Of a stretch of 64,000 nt of DNA, positions 17,358-26,372 are shown piece after piece. Position 1 is the stretch's first letter. Every line of letters begins with the position of its first letter. The stretch spans positions 1-64,000 of the forward strand of contig NZ_FNNN01000030.1 in the NCBI RefSeq assembly GCF_900106755.1, read 5' to 3'. Under the pieces are notes generated by a model. The model made no database searches, was not told the origin of the DNA, and saw nothing but the letters and a program-made list of their open reading frames with translations. This stretch comes from Bacteroides faecis MAJ27 (GTDB lineage: Bacteria; Bacteroidota; Bacteroidia; Bacteroidales; Bacteroidaceae). Both the position numbers and the translations under genes were made by a program.

Positions 17358-17657
17358 TTATGCAGCCATTTTTACTTCTAATGGTAAAATAGCGTTCATC
17401 AATTCTACCCTTATAGATTCATACTTAGCTTTCTTTTCTTTATCATCCGTCCAAGCCTTGTGAGCGGTAACTTCCCATAACTCACGTAAGGTAGAAGCGA
17501 TAGTTACATCAGAGATTTCAGCGATAAACTCCACAAATACTCTCATGTGCCCATACGCTTTATCACGTGCATTATCAGAATACTCTGCCCATGCCCACCA
17601 CCAGTCATGTTCGTTAATCATTTGGAGTGCTTTCTCTACTTTATCCATAGTTGTCAT
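17358..17657 (-). CDS. Small conserved-looking protein, unknown function
   Basis: 99 residues (97 from the second methionine). Rich in Trp and charged residues, predicted all-helical (EHDWWWAWAEYSDNARDKAYGHMRVFVEF). No signal peptide or known motif. It has its own upstream region of about 150 bp and lies upstream of the small recombinase on the same strand. Confidence 0.55.
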   Translation of the reverse strand: MTTMDKVEKALQMINEHDWWWAWAEYSDNARDKAYGHMRVFVEFIAEISDVTIASTLRELWEVTAHKAWTDDKEKKAKYESIRVELMNAILPLEVKMAA

Positions 17658-17815
17658 ATCTCTAATATTTAAGTATTAATCTTGTTTCTTATTACCCTGC
17701 AAAGATATGACATATATTTAATTAGTGCAATATTTCACAGTTAATCAAAGTTAAATTTATGACATTTATTTATTATATGTAATATATTTATTATTTTTGT
17801 AGCAAAGTTGAGATT

Positions 17816-18091
17816 ATGAGTGCAGAAAAGAAGGAAAGAACAGTGATTCATTTGGAACTAACTAGTGGTGAACACCATTATTTTGGCTCAATAGCTAATA
17901 TCTATGAATATTTTAGTGCAGAAATAATAGGAATTAGCTATGGTGCATTGAGAAATTATAAATTATCTAGCGAGAAACCATATCAAAATACGAAATGTAT
18001 AATCAGGAAAGGTGTTTTGCTTTCCAAAGAAGGAAATAGAGGGCGAAAAAAAGAAAAAAGTGATGAAACGAACCGTACTAACACAGCATAA
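17816..18091 (+). CDS. Small protein, possible DNA-binding accessory factor
   Basis: 91 residues. The core (HHYFGSIANIYEYFSAEIIGISYGALRNYKL..KPYQNTKCIIRKG) matches a small-protein type I have seen repeatedly on Bacteroides mobile elements, but I cannot name a function. The basic tail (GRKKEKSDE) would fit nucleic-acid binding. It is transcribed opposite to the flanking genes. Confidence 0.55.
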   Translation: MSAEKKERTVIHLELTSGEHHYFGSIANIYEYFSAEIIGISYGALRNYKLSSEKPYQNTKCIIRKGVLLSKEGNRGRKKEKSDETNRTNTA

Positions 18092-18131
18092 ATAGCTGAT
18101 TTTCAATACATACCCCATAATGAATTACATA

Positions 18132-18503
18132 CTAGACGTGTTCCAAATAACATTTAACAATCTCATAAACAATCGGTTTTAGATAATCTTCAAGTACTTT
18201 TCTATCTTCACTAGTCATTATTGTAACAAAATTACGAGCTTGTTGAACATCTCTAAATGAGATGGTATTTGTATTTAGAGCCTGATTCAATAAGTCTTTA
18301 CGAGCTATTATATCAGTTTTTCCAAGTTCCTCTTTTATAGCCTGTTTGATTGCCTTCCAACGTTTTTTTTGACTGTCGCTAATTTTCTTCTTGGTGGCAC
18401 TAGTATGACATTTATTATACATTGGATTCAAACTACCTTCCTTTTTCTGTGATTGTTTCTTTTTCATATCTACATATGATTGAGCTAAATATTTATCTTC
18501 CAT
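18132..18503 (-). CDS. Small basic protein with NUMOD3-like motif
   Basis: About 123 residues from the methionine of MEDKYLAQ, preceded by AAAAAGGAAG. A TTG start 18 codons upstream is possible. The segment GSLNPMYNKCHTSATKKKISDSQKKRW closely resembles NUMOD3, the DNA-binding repeat of GIY-YIG and HNH homing endonucleases, but no nuclease domain is attached. The rest is helical. It may be a remnant of a homing endonuclease or a free-standing DNA-binding protein. Neighbouring genes on both sides are on the opposite strand. Confidence 0.55.
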   Translation of the reverse strand: MEDKYLAQSYVDMKKKQSQKKEGSLNPMYNKCHTSATKKKISDSQKKRWKAIKQAIKEELGKTDIIARKDLLNQALNTNTISFRDVQQARNFVTIMTSEDRKVLEDYLKPIVYEIVKCYLEHV

Positions 18504-18641
18504 CTTCCTTTTTACATTTAGTATATATTTATTAAAGAAAAAATTAAGTAACTTCAACTACTTTCCTTTCATAAATAGTAATTAATTAACAAAAAGTTGG
18601 TTTTCAATAAAAAAATATATACGTTTGAGAAAAAAGAAATT

Positions 18642-19463
18642 ATGAAGGAAAAGGTAGATTATCAATTTATAGCGGTTCCATATAAAGCCGCTTATGCGTG
18701 CGATGCATTATGTTTAGCAGTATTAATAATACTCATACAAAAAGAAAATTATTGGAAGGACAAAGGACGTTTAGATTCAAATGGCTTTTTTTATACAGCT
18801 AATGCAGAAATTGAAAGCCGAATCGGTTACAAAAGGAATGTAGTGAACGAAACGATTGAAGGATTATTTAGAGGCAACATGATAGATATAATTCCATCTT
18901 CATCCAAAAAAGAAAGCAATAAATATAGAATAAATTGGAATACTATATTAGCCTATGACAAACTGTCTCTTGAAGAACTGAATCATCCCGCAATGAGAAT
19001 ACATAAGGTTACACGTAAAGAAACGCTTACCTATACCTATTCCAAATTGGATGCAAAAAATGAAACAAATTGCACTACTACTTTAAATAAATCAGATATA
19101 ATAAATACTATAGATAAAGATATTAATAATAATGATAGTGCAAATTGCACTACTACACCTAATTGTTATTTGCCTGAATTTACAAGAAAAGAAACTTGTG
19201 ACAACAGTGAAAATGAGATTTTAGATATATTTAGATGTATTGTTTTTGAAGAATGCTATGAACACAAAACATATTTCACAGATAAGGAACATGCAGTTTT
19301 AAAAGATATACTTTCTCAATTCAGGCAAGAAAGACCAAATATTGAAGACATCTGTTTTGAGCTCAAATCTTGGAGTAATGAACTTACACGAGAAGAAGTA
19401 AAGAAAGCGATATTAAACATTGTACCTAAATTTAAAGAAGCATATCAAGTTGTAGCTCAATAA
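18642..19463 (+). CDS. Winged-helix protein, replication-initiator-like
   Basis: 273 residues from the ATG at 18642, after a purine-rich AAAAAAGAAAT. The N-terminal 110 residues look like a winged-helix module of Bacteroides Rep-type proteins (DALCLAVLIILIQKENYW..., then NAEIESRIGYKRNVVNETIEGLFRGNMIDI). A variable Asn/Thr-rich linker follows (residues 150-195), then a helical C-terminal domain. It ends about 130 bp from the convergently transcribed integrase. Replication or regulation is inferred. Confidence 0.55.
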   Translation: MKEKVDYQFIAVPYKAAYACDALCLAVLIILIQKENYWKDKGRLDSNGFFYTANAEIESRIGYKRNVVNETIEGLFRGNMIDIIPSSSKKESNKYRINWNTILAYDKLSLEELNHPAMRIHKVTRKETLTYTYSKLDAKNETNCTTTLNKSDIINTIDKDINNNDSANCTTTPNCYLPEFTRKETCDNSENEILDIFRCIVFEECYEHKTYFTDKEHAVLKDILSQFRQERPNIEDICFELKSWSNELTREEVKKAILNIVPKFKEAYQVVAQ

Positions 19464-19540
19464 AAAATATCCCAAAGATGCAAAGCCAACAGTATGAACG
19501 AAATGGACTTACTTCAATTCATACATCCAATAACAGGGTA

Positions 19541-19571
19541 CATAAGGGGGGGGATACCCCTCCCCCTCATA
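19541..19571. terminator. G/C-rich hairpin between convergent genes
   Basis: A run of eight G followed by ATA and CCCC..CCCCC forms a short, very stable hairpin in an otherwise AT-rich element. It sits between the end of the winged-helix gene and the end of the integrase gene, so it can act as a bidirectional terminator. It lacks a long T tract. Confidence 0.4.
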
Positions 19572-19591
19572 TTACAATCCAAGCATACTAA

Positions 19592-21295
19592 TCAAATAGT
19601 ATCCACATCTAACACTTCATTCAAATCTTTATTTGTTATCATCAAAAATGTATCGTGCAGCATTTTAACTTTTTGTGATAATTCCTTTGGAGCATTATAT
19701 AAACGCTTTACATCTTCTAATTTATATCCTGCTGCAAGCATCTGTCCTTGAAGTTGTCCCACCATTCTCCATAATTTAGAAATATCAACGCAATCGACAA
19801 ATTTATATGCTGGAACATTGAAAAACGTTAGCACAGCTTTAGCTTCTCTAATAGATTGTTCAATAGTTAGTTCTTTAGTTTCATTTTCTACTTTGTCTTT
19901 CGCAAACTTTCTAATTTTATCTTTTACTACTTCTTTTCTAATATGATTATAATTTTTTTCTATAATTTCTTTTGATTGTCCTGTAACAAGTTGTATCATT
20001 TCCGCCTTCCATCCTTCTTCAAGCCTATTGGTAATAAAAGTATGACGTGCAGTATGGCTGACTATAATGTCACATATTCTATCACTACGTTCCTCTAACG
20101 TATCGCCTGTCTGAACTTGATAATTATGCGTTCTCGTCAATCCCGCTTTTTCTGCAATTGTTTTAATTTCTCTTGTTATATAATTTTCGATTGTAATATC
20201 TCTAACTTCTTCTTTATTTGAATGCTTCTGCTTATTTTTAAATAAAGTAAACTCTGTGTCTTTATATTTATCTATTAATGATTTAATTCTCTCATTCAAA
20301 TGTATGCTAACTGCCTTGCTGCCTTTCTCTGTCTTCGCACAATTAATAAAATCATCTTCAATCGTATAATTTTGATTTCTAACAATATCTATCAATTTTG
20401 AAACTCGCTGTCCCATTTCTGCTTGAAGAATGAACAAATCTCTTATTTCTATTTCTCTTTTGTTCAATTTATCGTCACACTGCATTAATAATTGAAGTTC
20501 ACCATCAGTTAACGCAAAACGTGATGTTGCATCATCATCGAGAATTTTCTTCGTTCTTAGCTTATAATCCTCAATCCCTTCATTAATATTTTTAGGAAAC
20601 AAGTCAAATTCACGTGCCTTTCTAATGACAGACATAATGTGCCCAATCTTCGTTTTTATAGTTTTCCATTTTTTATCTTTTAGTGTCATTTCATATTTTG
20701 AGAGATTGACCTTGCTAACGCTAGATAACCTATCACCACCATTTTTTTTCAAAAATTCACAGAACTCTTTAATAGTACTAGCCTTTTGAGTCGTACCTTG
20801 ACTAGCCTTATAATGCTCGACAATAACTTTGGTGAAAATTAAACTGGCTGGAGTATCGCCATCCACCTCTTTAGTTGAAGGTTTTCTCTTTATCGTTTTT
20901 TCCTTTTGAACAGTCACAGCTTCTTCTATCTTATTAGTCATAGTATATTTTGCTTTTGTACTGAATAAACTTTGTTTTATATACTCTAGTGTAATGTTGT
21001 CAATTGACTTATTAGACAAAGATAACTTCAATTCCTCAAATTTCTCCCTAATTTCAATGATTTTTTTGTTGGCGATACTATTATTCAAATTTTCTTGTTT
21101 AGTCAAATAAGGCTCTACTTTAGCCTTCTGATTCCTGTAATCCCAATTAAGTTTATAGACTTTCATATTGGTATTCACCTTAAATTGTTGACCCTTGAAA
21201 TTTACAACTGCATAAATTATTGCCATTACAGACTTGTCCTTGACACTTCTTAAATTGAAGTTCAGGCTTAATTTTACAAAAAGCTGTTTTTCCAT
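19592..21295 (-). CDS. int: Tyrosine integrase of the 9.7-kb element
   Basis: 567 residues, long for the family. The order is an arm-binding/SAM-like N-terminal half (Arm-DNA-bind-like start KLSLNFNLRSVKDKSVMAIIYA), a core-binding segment (residues about 150-235), and the catalytic domain with Arg in MGQRVSKLIDI, HxxR in SHTARHTFITN, and Tyr in IIEKNYNHI. About 120 extra residues follow the tyrosine (from REAKAVLTFF), an unusual helical extension. The gene lies beside attR, with arm-type repeats between its start and the att core, the usual position for the element's own integrase. Confidence 0.9.
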   Translation of the reverse strand: MEKQLFVKLSLNFNLRSVKDKSVMAIIYAVVNFKGQQFKVNTNMKVYKLNWDYRNQKAKVEPYLTKQENLNNSIANKKIIEIREKFEELKLSLSNKSIDNITLEYIKQSLFSTKAKYTMTNKIEEAVTVQKEKTIKRKPSTKEVDGDTPASLIFTKVIVEHYKASQGTTQKASTIKEFCEFLKKNGGDRLSSVSKVNLSKYEMTLKDKKWKTIKTKIGHIMSVIRKAREFDLFPKNINEGIEDYKLRTKKILDDDATSRFALTDGELQLLMQCDDKLNKREIEIRDLFILQAEMGQRVSKLIDIVRNQNYTIEDDFINCAKTEKGSKAVSIHLNERIKSLIDKYKDTEFTLFKNKQKHSNKEEVRDITIENYITREIKTIAEKAGLTRTHNYQVQTGDTLEERSDRICDIIVSHTARHTFITNRLEEGWKAEMIQLVTGQSKEIIEKNYNHIRKEVVKDKIRKFAKDKVENETKELTIEQSIREAKAVLTFFNVPAYKFVDCVDISKLWRMVGQLQGQMLAAGYKLEDVKRLYNAPKELSQKVKMLHDTFLMITNKDLNEVLDVDTI

Positions 21296-21345
21296 CTTTT
21301 TTATCCCGACTGATTATCAAGCACTTACATTTTCACAACTCTAAA

Positions 21346-21379
21346 TGGTTCTAAAAATGGTACTTAAAATTGGTACTTA
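21346..21379 (+). repeat. Right arm-type repeats
   Basis: 21346-21366 is identical to 11811-11831. TGGTACTTA recurs at 21371-21379. These lie between the integrase start and attR, overlapping its promoter region, so integrase binding here could also repress its own gene (inference). Confidence 0.65.
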
Positions 21380-21468
21380 AAGTTATTTACGTGTGTACCT
21401 TTTTCAAAGCCAAAATTTTATACACCACTGATAATCAATATTTTAAAGCGCCAAAAATGTAAGGATAT

Positions 21469-21500
21469 AAAAAATGGGGCTTTTCACAAAGCTCCATTTT
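21469..21500. repeat. attR within the phoU/pst terminator hairpin
   Basis: Bases 21469-21488 are the 20-bp att repeat. Together with the following AAGCTCCATTTTT they make a 13-bp stem (one G-T pair) with A/T tracts on both sides. Read on the minus strand it is a standard terminator for phoU: the stem, then six T supplied by the repeat. The element therefore integrates into a terminator and restores it. Confidence 0.8.
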
Positions 21501-21745
21501 TCAGTTTTCAATAGGTATTAGTTTTTTTTTAAGGTAAAAAGATTGTTTTCAGGATAACGGTGCAAATATAGTCGCTTTTACTGTTATTCTCCAAATTATA
21601 AAACATGTCATATAACATCTTTTTGAAATATCTTTGGATTTATTATCATTTGCAGTAAAAACGCCCGTAACTTGTCCGTTACAGGTGACAAATATAGGAC
21701 TATTTTCTAAGTAGCCCTAATTTTTGTTTAAAAACATGCAAAAAA

Positions 21746-22435
21746 TTACGATTTTGGATAGTTTTCGTCTACTTTTCCGCTATGTTTTAAGACTTTTGCA
21801 TCAATAAAGAATACTATTTCCTCTGCAATGTTGGTAATGTGGTCACCTGAACGTTCCAATTTCCGGAACACGCCAACCAAGTCTACACAAGTATGAGCCG
21901 TTTCCGGATGTTCACGGATATAATCTGCCAGAATACCCGTTGCTTCCGCATTAATGTCATCCAACAGGTTGTCTTTACCAAATACCGCAGTCGCCATCTC
22001 AATATTTTCTTCGTTCAAGGCACGTTTCGCCAGTTCCAGCATCGATAAAACCTCTGCCTGCATCTCTCCCAGGCGCAGACGGGCCAGCAAATCGGCATCC
22101 AGCACCGGTTCCTTGCAGCGGATAACGAAACGGGCTATACCTTCTGCAAAGTCTCCCAGACGTTCCAGATTCGTATTGATTTTCAGCATTGCCAGTACAA
22201 AACGGAGGTCAATCGCTACCGGATTGTACAATGCGATGATATCCTCTATATCACTGTCTATCTTCAGTTCAAAGGCATTCACCCGACGTTCGCGCACCAT
22301 CACTTGCTGTGCCAGTTCTTTATCAAGCGTCATCACGGCCTCCCCCGCACGGTCAAGCTGATTGTACACCAATGTCCACATTTCATCCACTTCTTTCTTC
22401 AATAGAATAAGCTCCGATTCTATAAACTTTACCAT
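21746..22435 (-). CDS. phoU: Phosphate signalling protein PhoU
   Basis: 229 residues forming the two three-helix PhoU repeats. The metal/phosphate-loop signatures are seen as IALYNPVAIDLRFVLAMLKINTNLERLGDFAE (first) and VGVFRKLERSGDHITNIAEE (second). It connects the Pst transporter to the phosphate-responsive histidine kinase and damps uptake. Last gene of the leftward pstC-pstA-pstB-phoU operon, 57 bp after pstB. Confidence 0.95.
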   Translation of the reverse strand: MVKFIESELILLKKEVDEMWTLVYNQLDRAGEAVMTLDKELAQQVMVRERRVNAFELKIDSDIEDIIALYNPVAIDLRFVLAMLKINTNLERLGDFAEGIARFVIRCKEPVLDADLLARLRLGEMQAEVLSMLELAKRALNEENIEMATAVFGKDNLLDDINAEATGILADYIREHPETAHTCVDLVGVFRKLERSGDHITNIAEEIVFFIDAKVLKHSGKVDENYPKS

Positions 22436-22492
22436 AGTCTCTTTATATATAAATGATTAATATTCTGTTTTCTGCAAACACTCCGGCAATAC

Positions 22493-23251
22493 TTAACCGA
22501 AACGACCGGTTATATAATTCTGAGTAGCCTCTTTTTCCGGATTGGTGAATATCTTCTTCGTATCATCATATTCCACCATCTCTCCCAGATAAAAGAAAGC
22601 CGTTTTGTCGCTGACACGGGCGGCCTGCTGCATATTATGCGTCACGATTACAATGGTATAATCCTTCTTCAGTTCATGAATCAATTCCTCTACTTTAGCC
22701 GTAGAAATAGGATCGAGTGCGGAAGCTGGTTCGTCCATCAGCAATACCGAAGGAGATACCGCCATTGCACGGGCAATGCAAAGACGCTGCTGCTGTCCAC
22801 CGGACAAAGCATAGGCAGATTCCTTCAACTTATCTTTGACCTCATCCCAAAGCGCAGCCCCTTTCAGTGTCTCCTCTACCCGCTGACGAATGAAAGCATT
22901 ATCTTTCACCCCATTGACACGGAGCCCATAAGCTACATTCTCGAATATACTTTTCGGGAAAGGATTAGGACGCTGAAAAACCATTCCCACATTCTTTCGA
23001 AGTTCATCCACTTCCACTCCTTTGGCATAAATATTATGTCCGTCAATCCGGATCTCCCCTTCCAAGCGAGTAGCAGGAATCAAGTCGTTCATCCGGTTGA
23101 AAAGACGGAGGAAAGTCGATTTACCACATCCCGACGGTCCGATAAAGGCAACTACAGACTTTTCTTCAATCTGCATGCTGATCCCCTTCAAGGCATGAAA
23201 GTCACCATACCAGAAGTTGACATCGCGTGTATCTATTTTTACTGTATCCAT
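22493..23251 (-). CDS. pstB: Phosphate ABC transporter ATP-binding protein
   Basis: 252 residues. Walker [11 protein letters not shown]-loop [12 protein letters not shown], the signature LSGGQQQRL, and Walker [13 protein letters not shown] followed by the switch His (VIVTHNMQQ). It powers import through PstA/PstC. Spacing to pstA is 7 bp. Full length and intact. Confidence 0.97.
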   Translation of the reverse strand: MDTVKIDTRDVNFWYGDFHALKGISMQIEEKSVVAFIGPSGCGKSTFLRLFNRMNDLIPATRLEGEIRIDGHNIYAKGVEVDELRKNVGMVFQRPNPFPKSIFENVAYGLRVNGVKDNAFIRQRVEETLKGAALWDEVKDKLKESAYALSGGQQQRLCIARAMAVSPSVLLMDEPASALDPISTAKVEELIHELKKDYTIVIVTHNMQQAARVSDKTAFFYLGEMVEYDDTKKIFTNPEKEATQNYITGRFG

Positions 23252-23258
23252 ATACTAA

Positions 23259-24134
23259 TCAATTCGTTTTTACTCTTTTCTCAAAATATTTTCTCAATGC
23301 ATTTGCCAGCAGATTAACCAGAAGGATAATCACTATCAGCACCAAAGCGGTACCATAAGCCAACGGTAACTGTGCTTCCATATCCGTTCCGCTGGTAGAA
23401 ATCACATACAGGTGATACGGCAATGCCATACACTGATCCAGAATGCTTGCAGGTAATTGCGGCAGGAAGTAAGCGGCACAAGTAAACAGAATCGGTGCCG
23501 TCTCACCCGAAACACGTCCCAAAGCCAGAATTAATCCTGTAATGATGTTCGGCATCCCCATCGGAAGAATCACATGCCAGATCGTCTGCAACCTGGTAGC
23601 TCCCAATGCCCGGCTTCCTTCACGCATGCTGTCGGGAATTGCTTTCAACGCCTCCTCCGTAGTACGGATAACCAAAGGTACGCAAAGTAAACCTAATGTC
23701 AAAGAACCAGCCAGAATACTGTCACCGAATCCCATGTAATTGACAAACAGAGCCATACCGAACAGACCGAAAACGATAGAAGGAATTCCGCTCAGGTTAT
23801 TCGTCATCACCCGGATAAAGCGTACCAGCTTCCCTTTCGGTGCATATTCATTCATGTAGATGCCACTCATCACTCCCACCGGGAAAGCGAAAAGCGCACT
23901 GCCTGCCATCAGATAGAAGGTACCGACGATAGCCGGCCAGATGCCTCCGCCGGTCATCCCATCCGTAGGAGCGGACGTGATAAACTCCCAACTGACAGCC
24001 CCCGCACCTTTATATATAATGAAACCGAGGATCGCAAACAAAATCAGCACAATACAGAGACTCAACAACCGGAAAATTCCGAAAGCCAGTTTCTGAGAAC
24101 GGTGTTTCGCTTTATTATTACTTCGTATTTCCAT
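23259..24134 (-). CDS. pstA: Phosphate ABC transporter permease PstA
   Basis: 291 residues, six membrane segments, with the EAA-type coupling motif (ALKAIPDSMREGSRALGATRLQTI) that docks to PstB. It starts 2 bp after the pstC stop, so translation is probably coupled. Confidence 0.95.
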   Translation of the reverse strand: MEIRSNNKAKHRSQKLAFGIFRLLSLCIVLILFAILGFIIYKGAGAVSWEFITSAPTDGMTGGGIWPAIVGTFYLMAGSALFAFPVGVMSGIYMNEYAPKGKLVRFIRVMTNNLSGIPSIVFGLFGMALFVNYMGFGDSILAGSLTLGLLCVPLVIRTTEEALKAIPDSMREGSRALGATRLQTIWHVILPMGMPNIITGLILALGRVSGETAPILFTCAAYFLPQLPASILDQCMALPYHLYVISTSGTDMEAQLPLAYGTALVLIVIILLVNLLANALRKYFEKRVKTN

Positions 24135-24135
24135 G

Positions 24136-25332
24136 TTACTTGCTACGTTTTATTCCTCTAGAAGAGATATACTCCACGCTAAAGTTGATGATTAATGTAA
24201 TAAAGAACAGTACGACGCCCAACAGGAACAACGCTTCGTAATGCGGTCCGCCTGCCGGAGCTTCTCCCAGTTCCGCTGCAATCGTTGCCGGAATGGTCCG
24301 GAGCGGTTCGAGAATCGTTGTCGGTATCACTGCAGCATTACCCGTCACCATCAGCACTGCCATCGTCTCTCCGATAGCCCGCCCGATGCCCAGCACTACT
24401 CCGGAAGTAATTCCGGAGATCGAATAGGGAATCACTACCTTATATATAGTCTGCCACTGCGAAGCTCCCAAAGCCAGACTCGCTTCCCGCATCGAACGCG
24501 GACAGTTCCGCATGGCATCTTCGGTCACTGTTATAATAGTAGGCAGCGCCATGATAGCCAGAATGATACTTCCTGCCAAACCACTCTCCCCTACCGGCAG
24601 ATCAAAGAATTTCTGAATCAGCGGGACAACGACAATCAAACCGAAAAAACCGTAAACCACCGAAGGAATACCACTCAACAGTTCAATGATCGGTTTCAGC
24701 CAGTTGCGCACCTTCGGATTAGCAACCTCAGACATATAGATAGATACCGAAAGTCCGAACGGAAGTGCAAAGAGGATAGCGAACAGACTTACCCACAAGG
24801 TGCCCGCAATCAACGGCAGAAATCCGAATAATGGAGCAGGAGTAGCTGTCGGGAACCACTCGGCACCTGCAAAAACATCTTTTACCGAAATGGTATTATC
24901 CTTGATAAAATGCACCGCATCAGGCTGCACTATAAATTTCTGCGGGACAAAAGCTACAATGCCGGGCGTCTTCTCCACCAGTTGCATGATTCTTTCACCG
25001 GCATACTCATAAGCGGGTCCGAGTTCTTCCTCTGTATAATACTCCGTGATGTCTTCCAAACGAAAAACCCGGATAGGGAGATCCTCCCCACCGAGTTCTT
25101 TCCAGTTTGTTATCTCTTCGTCGAAAACATCCTTTATCTGAGCAGGACTCAGCGTATTTACCCGATTACTTTTGTTCAAAGCCAACACATACCCTTCTTC
25201 AATCACTTTACTATTGAACAGCCCGAAAGCCTCTGTAAACAGGAAAAGTACGATCAGCAGGATAGTAATACTTGTTACGAAACCGCTACAAGTCAAAATT
25301 CCTTCTATTATCTTCTCAAAAATCTTCTTCAT
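24136..25332 (-). CDS. pstC: Phosphate ABC transporter permease PstC with a PstS-like insert
   Basis: 398 residues, about 80-100 longer than typical PstC. After the first membrane segment (residues 14-36) a periplasmic stretch of about 120 residues is inserted. It contains LSPAQIKDVFDEEITNWKELGG, closely matching LTRQQLEDIFRGKITNWKQVGG in the neighbouring PstS. The rest is a normal PstC with the EAA loop (AMRNCPRSMREASLALGASQWQTI). The insert resembles part of a type-2 phosphate-binding fold, although a complete site is not evident. First gene of the operon, divergent from pstS. Confidence 0.92.
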   Translation of the reverse strand: MKKIFEKIIEGILTCSGFVTSITILLIVLFLFTEAFGLFNSKVIEEGYVLALNKSNRVNTLSPAQIKDVFDEEITNWKELGGEDLPIRVFRLEDITEYYTEEELGPAYEYAGERIMQLVEKTPGIVAFVPQKFIVQPDAVHFIKDNTISVKDVFAGAEWFPTATPAPLFGFLPLIAGTLWVSLFAILFALPFGLSVSIYMSEVANPKVRNWLKPIIELLSGIPSVVYGFFGLIVVVPLIQKFFDLPVGESGLAGSIILAIMALPTIITVTEDAMRNCPRSMREASLALGASQWQTIYKVVIPYSISGITSGVVLGIGRAIGETMAVLMVTGNAAVIPTTILEPLRTIPATIAAELGEAPAGGPHYEALFLLGVVLFFITLIINFSVEYISSRGIKRSK

Positions 25333-25508
25333 ACCTATTGGTTTTCTGATGCAAAGAAAGCGACTCCTTATTAAGGAGGTGTGACTAATGTTTGAAGGAA
25401 GTATTTCAATGCTGTTACATTTGTGTTACAAACACTATTTCCCGCTTATCTGAAACAAAAATGTAATATGTGATTGTTTTATTTGCACCAACAATAAAAA
25501 GAATAATT

Positions 25509-26321
25509 ATGAAAGTGAGAAGAAATTTATTAATCGCCCTTTCCCTTCTGTCTCTCAGCGCCAACGCACAGCGCATCAAAGGCAGCGACACTGTATTGCC
25601 TGTTGCCCAACAAACAGCAGAGCGATTTATGAATCTGCAGCCGGATGCACGGGTCACAGTCACCGGCGGAGGAACCGGTGTCGGTATCTCTGCACTGATG
25701 GACAATACGACGGATATCGCCATGGCTTCCCGTCCAATCAAATTCAGCGAAAAGATGAAAACCAAGGAAGCCGGACAAGAGGTGGACGAAGTCATCGTAG
25801 CCTACGATGCCCTTGCCGTAGTGGTGCATCCTTCCAATCCGGTGAAACAGCTCACCCGCCAGCAACTGGAAGACATCTTCCGGGGAAAAATCACCAACTG
25901 GAAACAGGTAGGCGGCGACGACCGCAAAATAGTAGTCTACTCCCGCGAAACTTCTTCGGGTACTTATGAGTTCTTCAAGGAAAACGTGCTGAAAAATAAA
26001 AATTATATGGCAGGCAGCCTTTCCATGCCCGCCACAGGTGCCATCATCCAATCCGTCAGCCAGACGAAAGGAGCTATCGGATATGTCGGCCTGGCTTATG
26101 TATCTCCGCGCACCAAGACGCTTTCCGTATCATATGACGGAAGCCACTATGCCGCTCCGACGGTGGAGAACGCAACGAACAAAACTTATCCCATCGTCCG
26201 CCCCCTTTATTACTACTATAATGTGAAGAATAAAGAACAGGTAGCTCCTCTGATTGACTTCATTCTTTCACCCGAAGGGCAGGAGATTATAAAAAAGAGC
26301 GGTTATATTCCAGTAAAATAA
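25509..26321 (+). CDS. pstS: Periplasmic phosphate-binding protein
   Basis: 270 residues from the methionine of MKVRRNLL; a longer frame exists but would hide the signal peptide (residues 1-20, cut after ANA). The phosphate-binding loops are visible: KGSDTVLP, GGGTGVGISALMDNTTDIAMASRP, and SRETSSGTYEFF. It delivers phosphate to PstCA. Transcribed away from pstC, with about 175 bp between the two starts for both promoters. I do not see a clear Pho-box there. Confidence 0.94.
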   Translation: MKVRRNLLIALSLLSLSANAQRIKGSDTVLPVAQQTAERFMNLQPDARVTVTGGGTGVGISALMDNTTDIAMASRPIKFSEKMKTKEAGQEVDEVIVAYDALAVVVHPSNPVKQLTRQQLEDIFRGKITNWKQVGGDDRKIVVYSRETSSGTYEFFKENVLKNKNYMAGSLSMPATGAIIQSVSQTKGAIGYVGLAYVSPRTKTLSVSYDGSHYAAPTVENATNKTYPIVRPLYYYYNVKNKEQVAPLIDFILSPEGQEIIKKSGYIPVK

Positions 26322-26332
26322 AAAAAATGTCC

Positions 26333-26340
26333 TACTTTTG
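26333..26340 (+). promoter_or_regulatory. -7 element of glnS
   Basis: TACTTTTG matches the Bacteroides TAnnTTTG element and lies 33 bp before the glnS start, immediately after the pstS stop. A good TTTG at -33 is not evident in the A-rich stretch upstream. Confidence 0.5.
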
Positions 26341-26372
26341 TAGCCTATAAATAGAGTTAACATTTTAACGTT

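Larger units (their letters stand above)
11752..21488. mobile_element. 9.7-kb integrative element with a tyrosine integrase
   Basis: Bounded by 20-bp direct repeats. The integrase gene (19592-21295) lies next to the right repeat, and 21-bp arm-type repeats sit just inside both ends. DNA inside is visibly more AT-rich than the flanks. Contents: a RecA/RepA-like ATPase, three cargo genes for surface proteins, a structured element, a second small tyrosine recombinase, small accessory genes, a winged-helix replication-type protein and the integrase. No relaxase or conjugation gene is present, so it would need a helper to move between cells. Removing it rebuilds one terminator. Confidence 0.85.
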
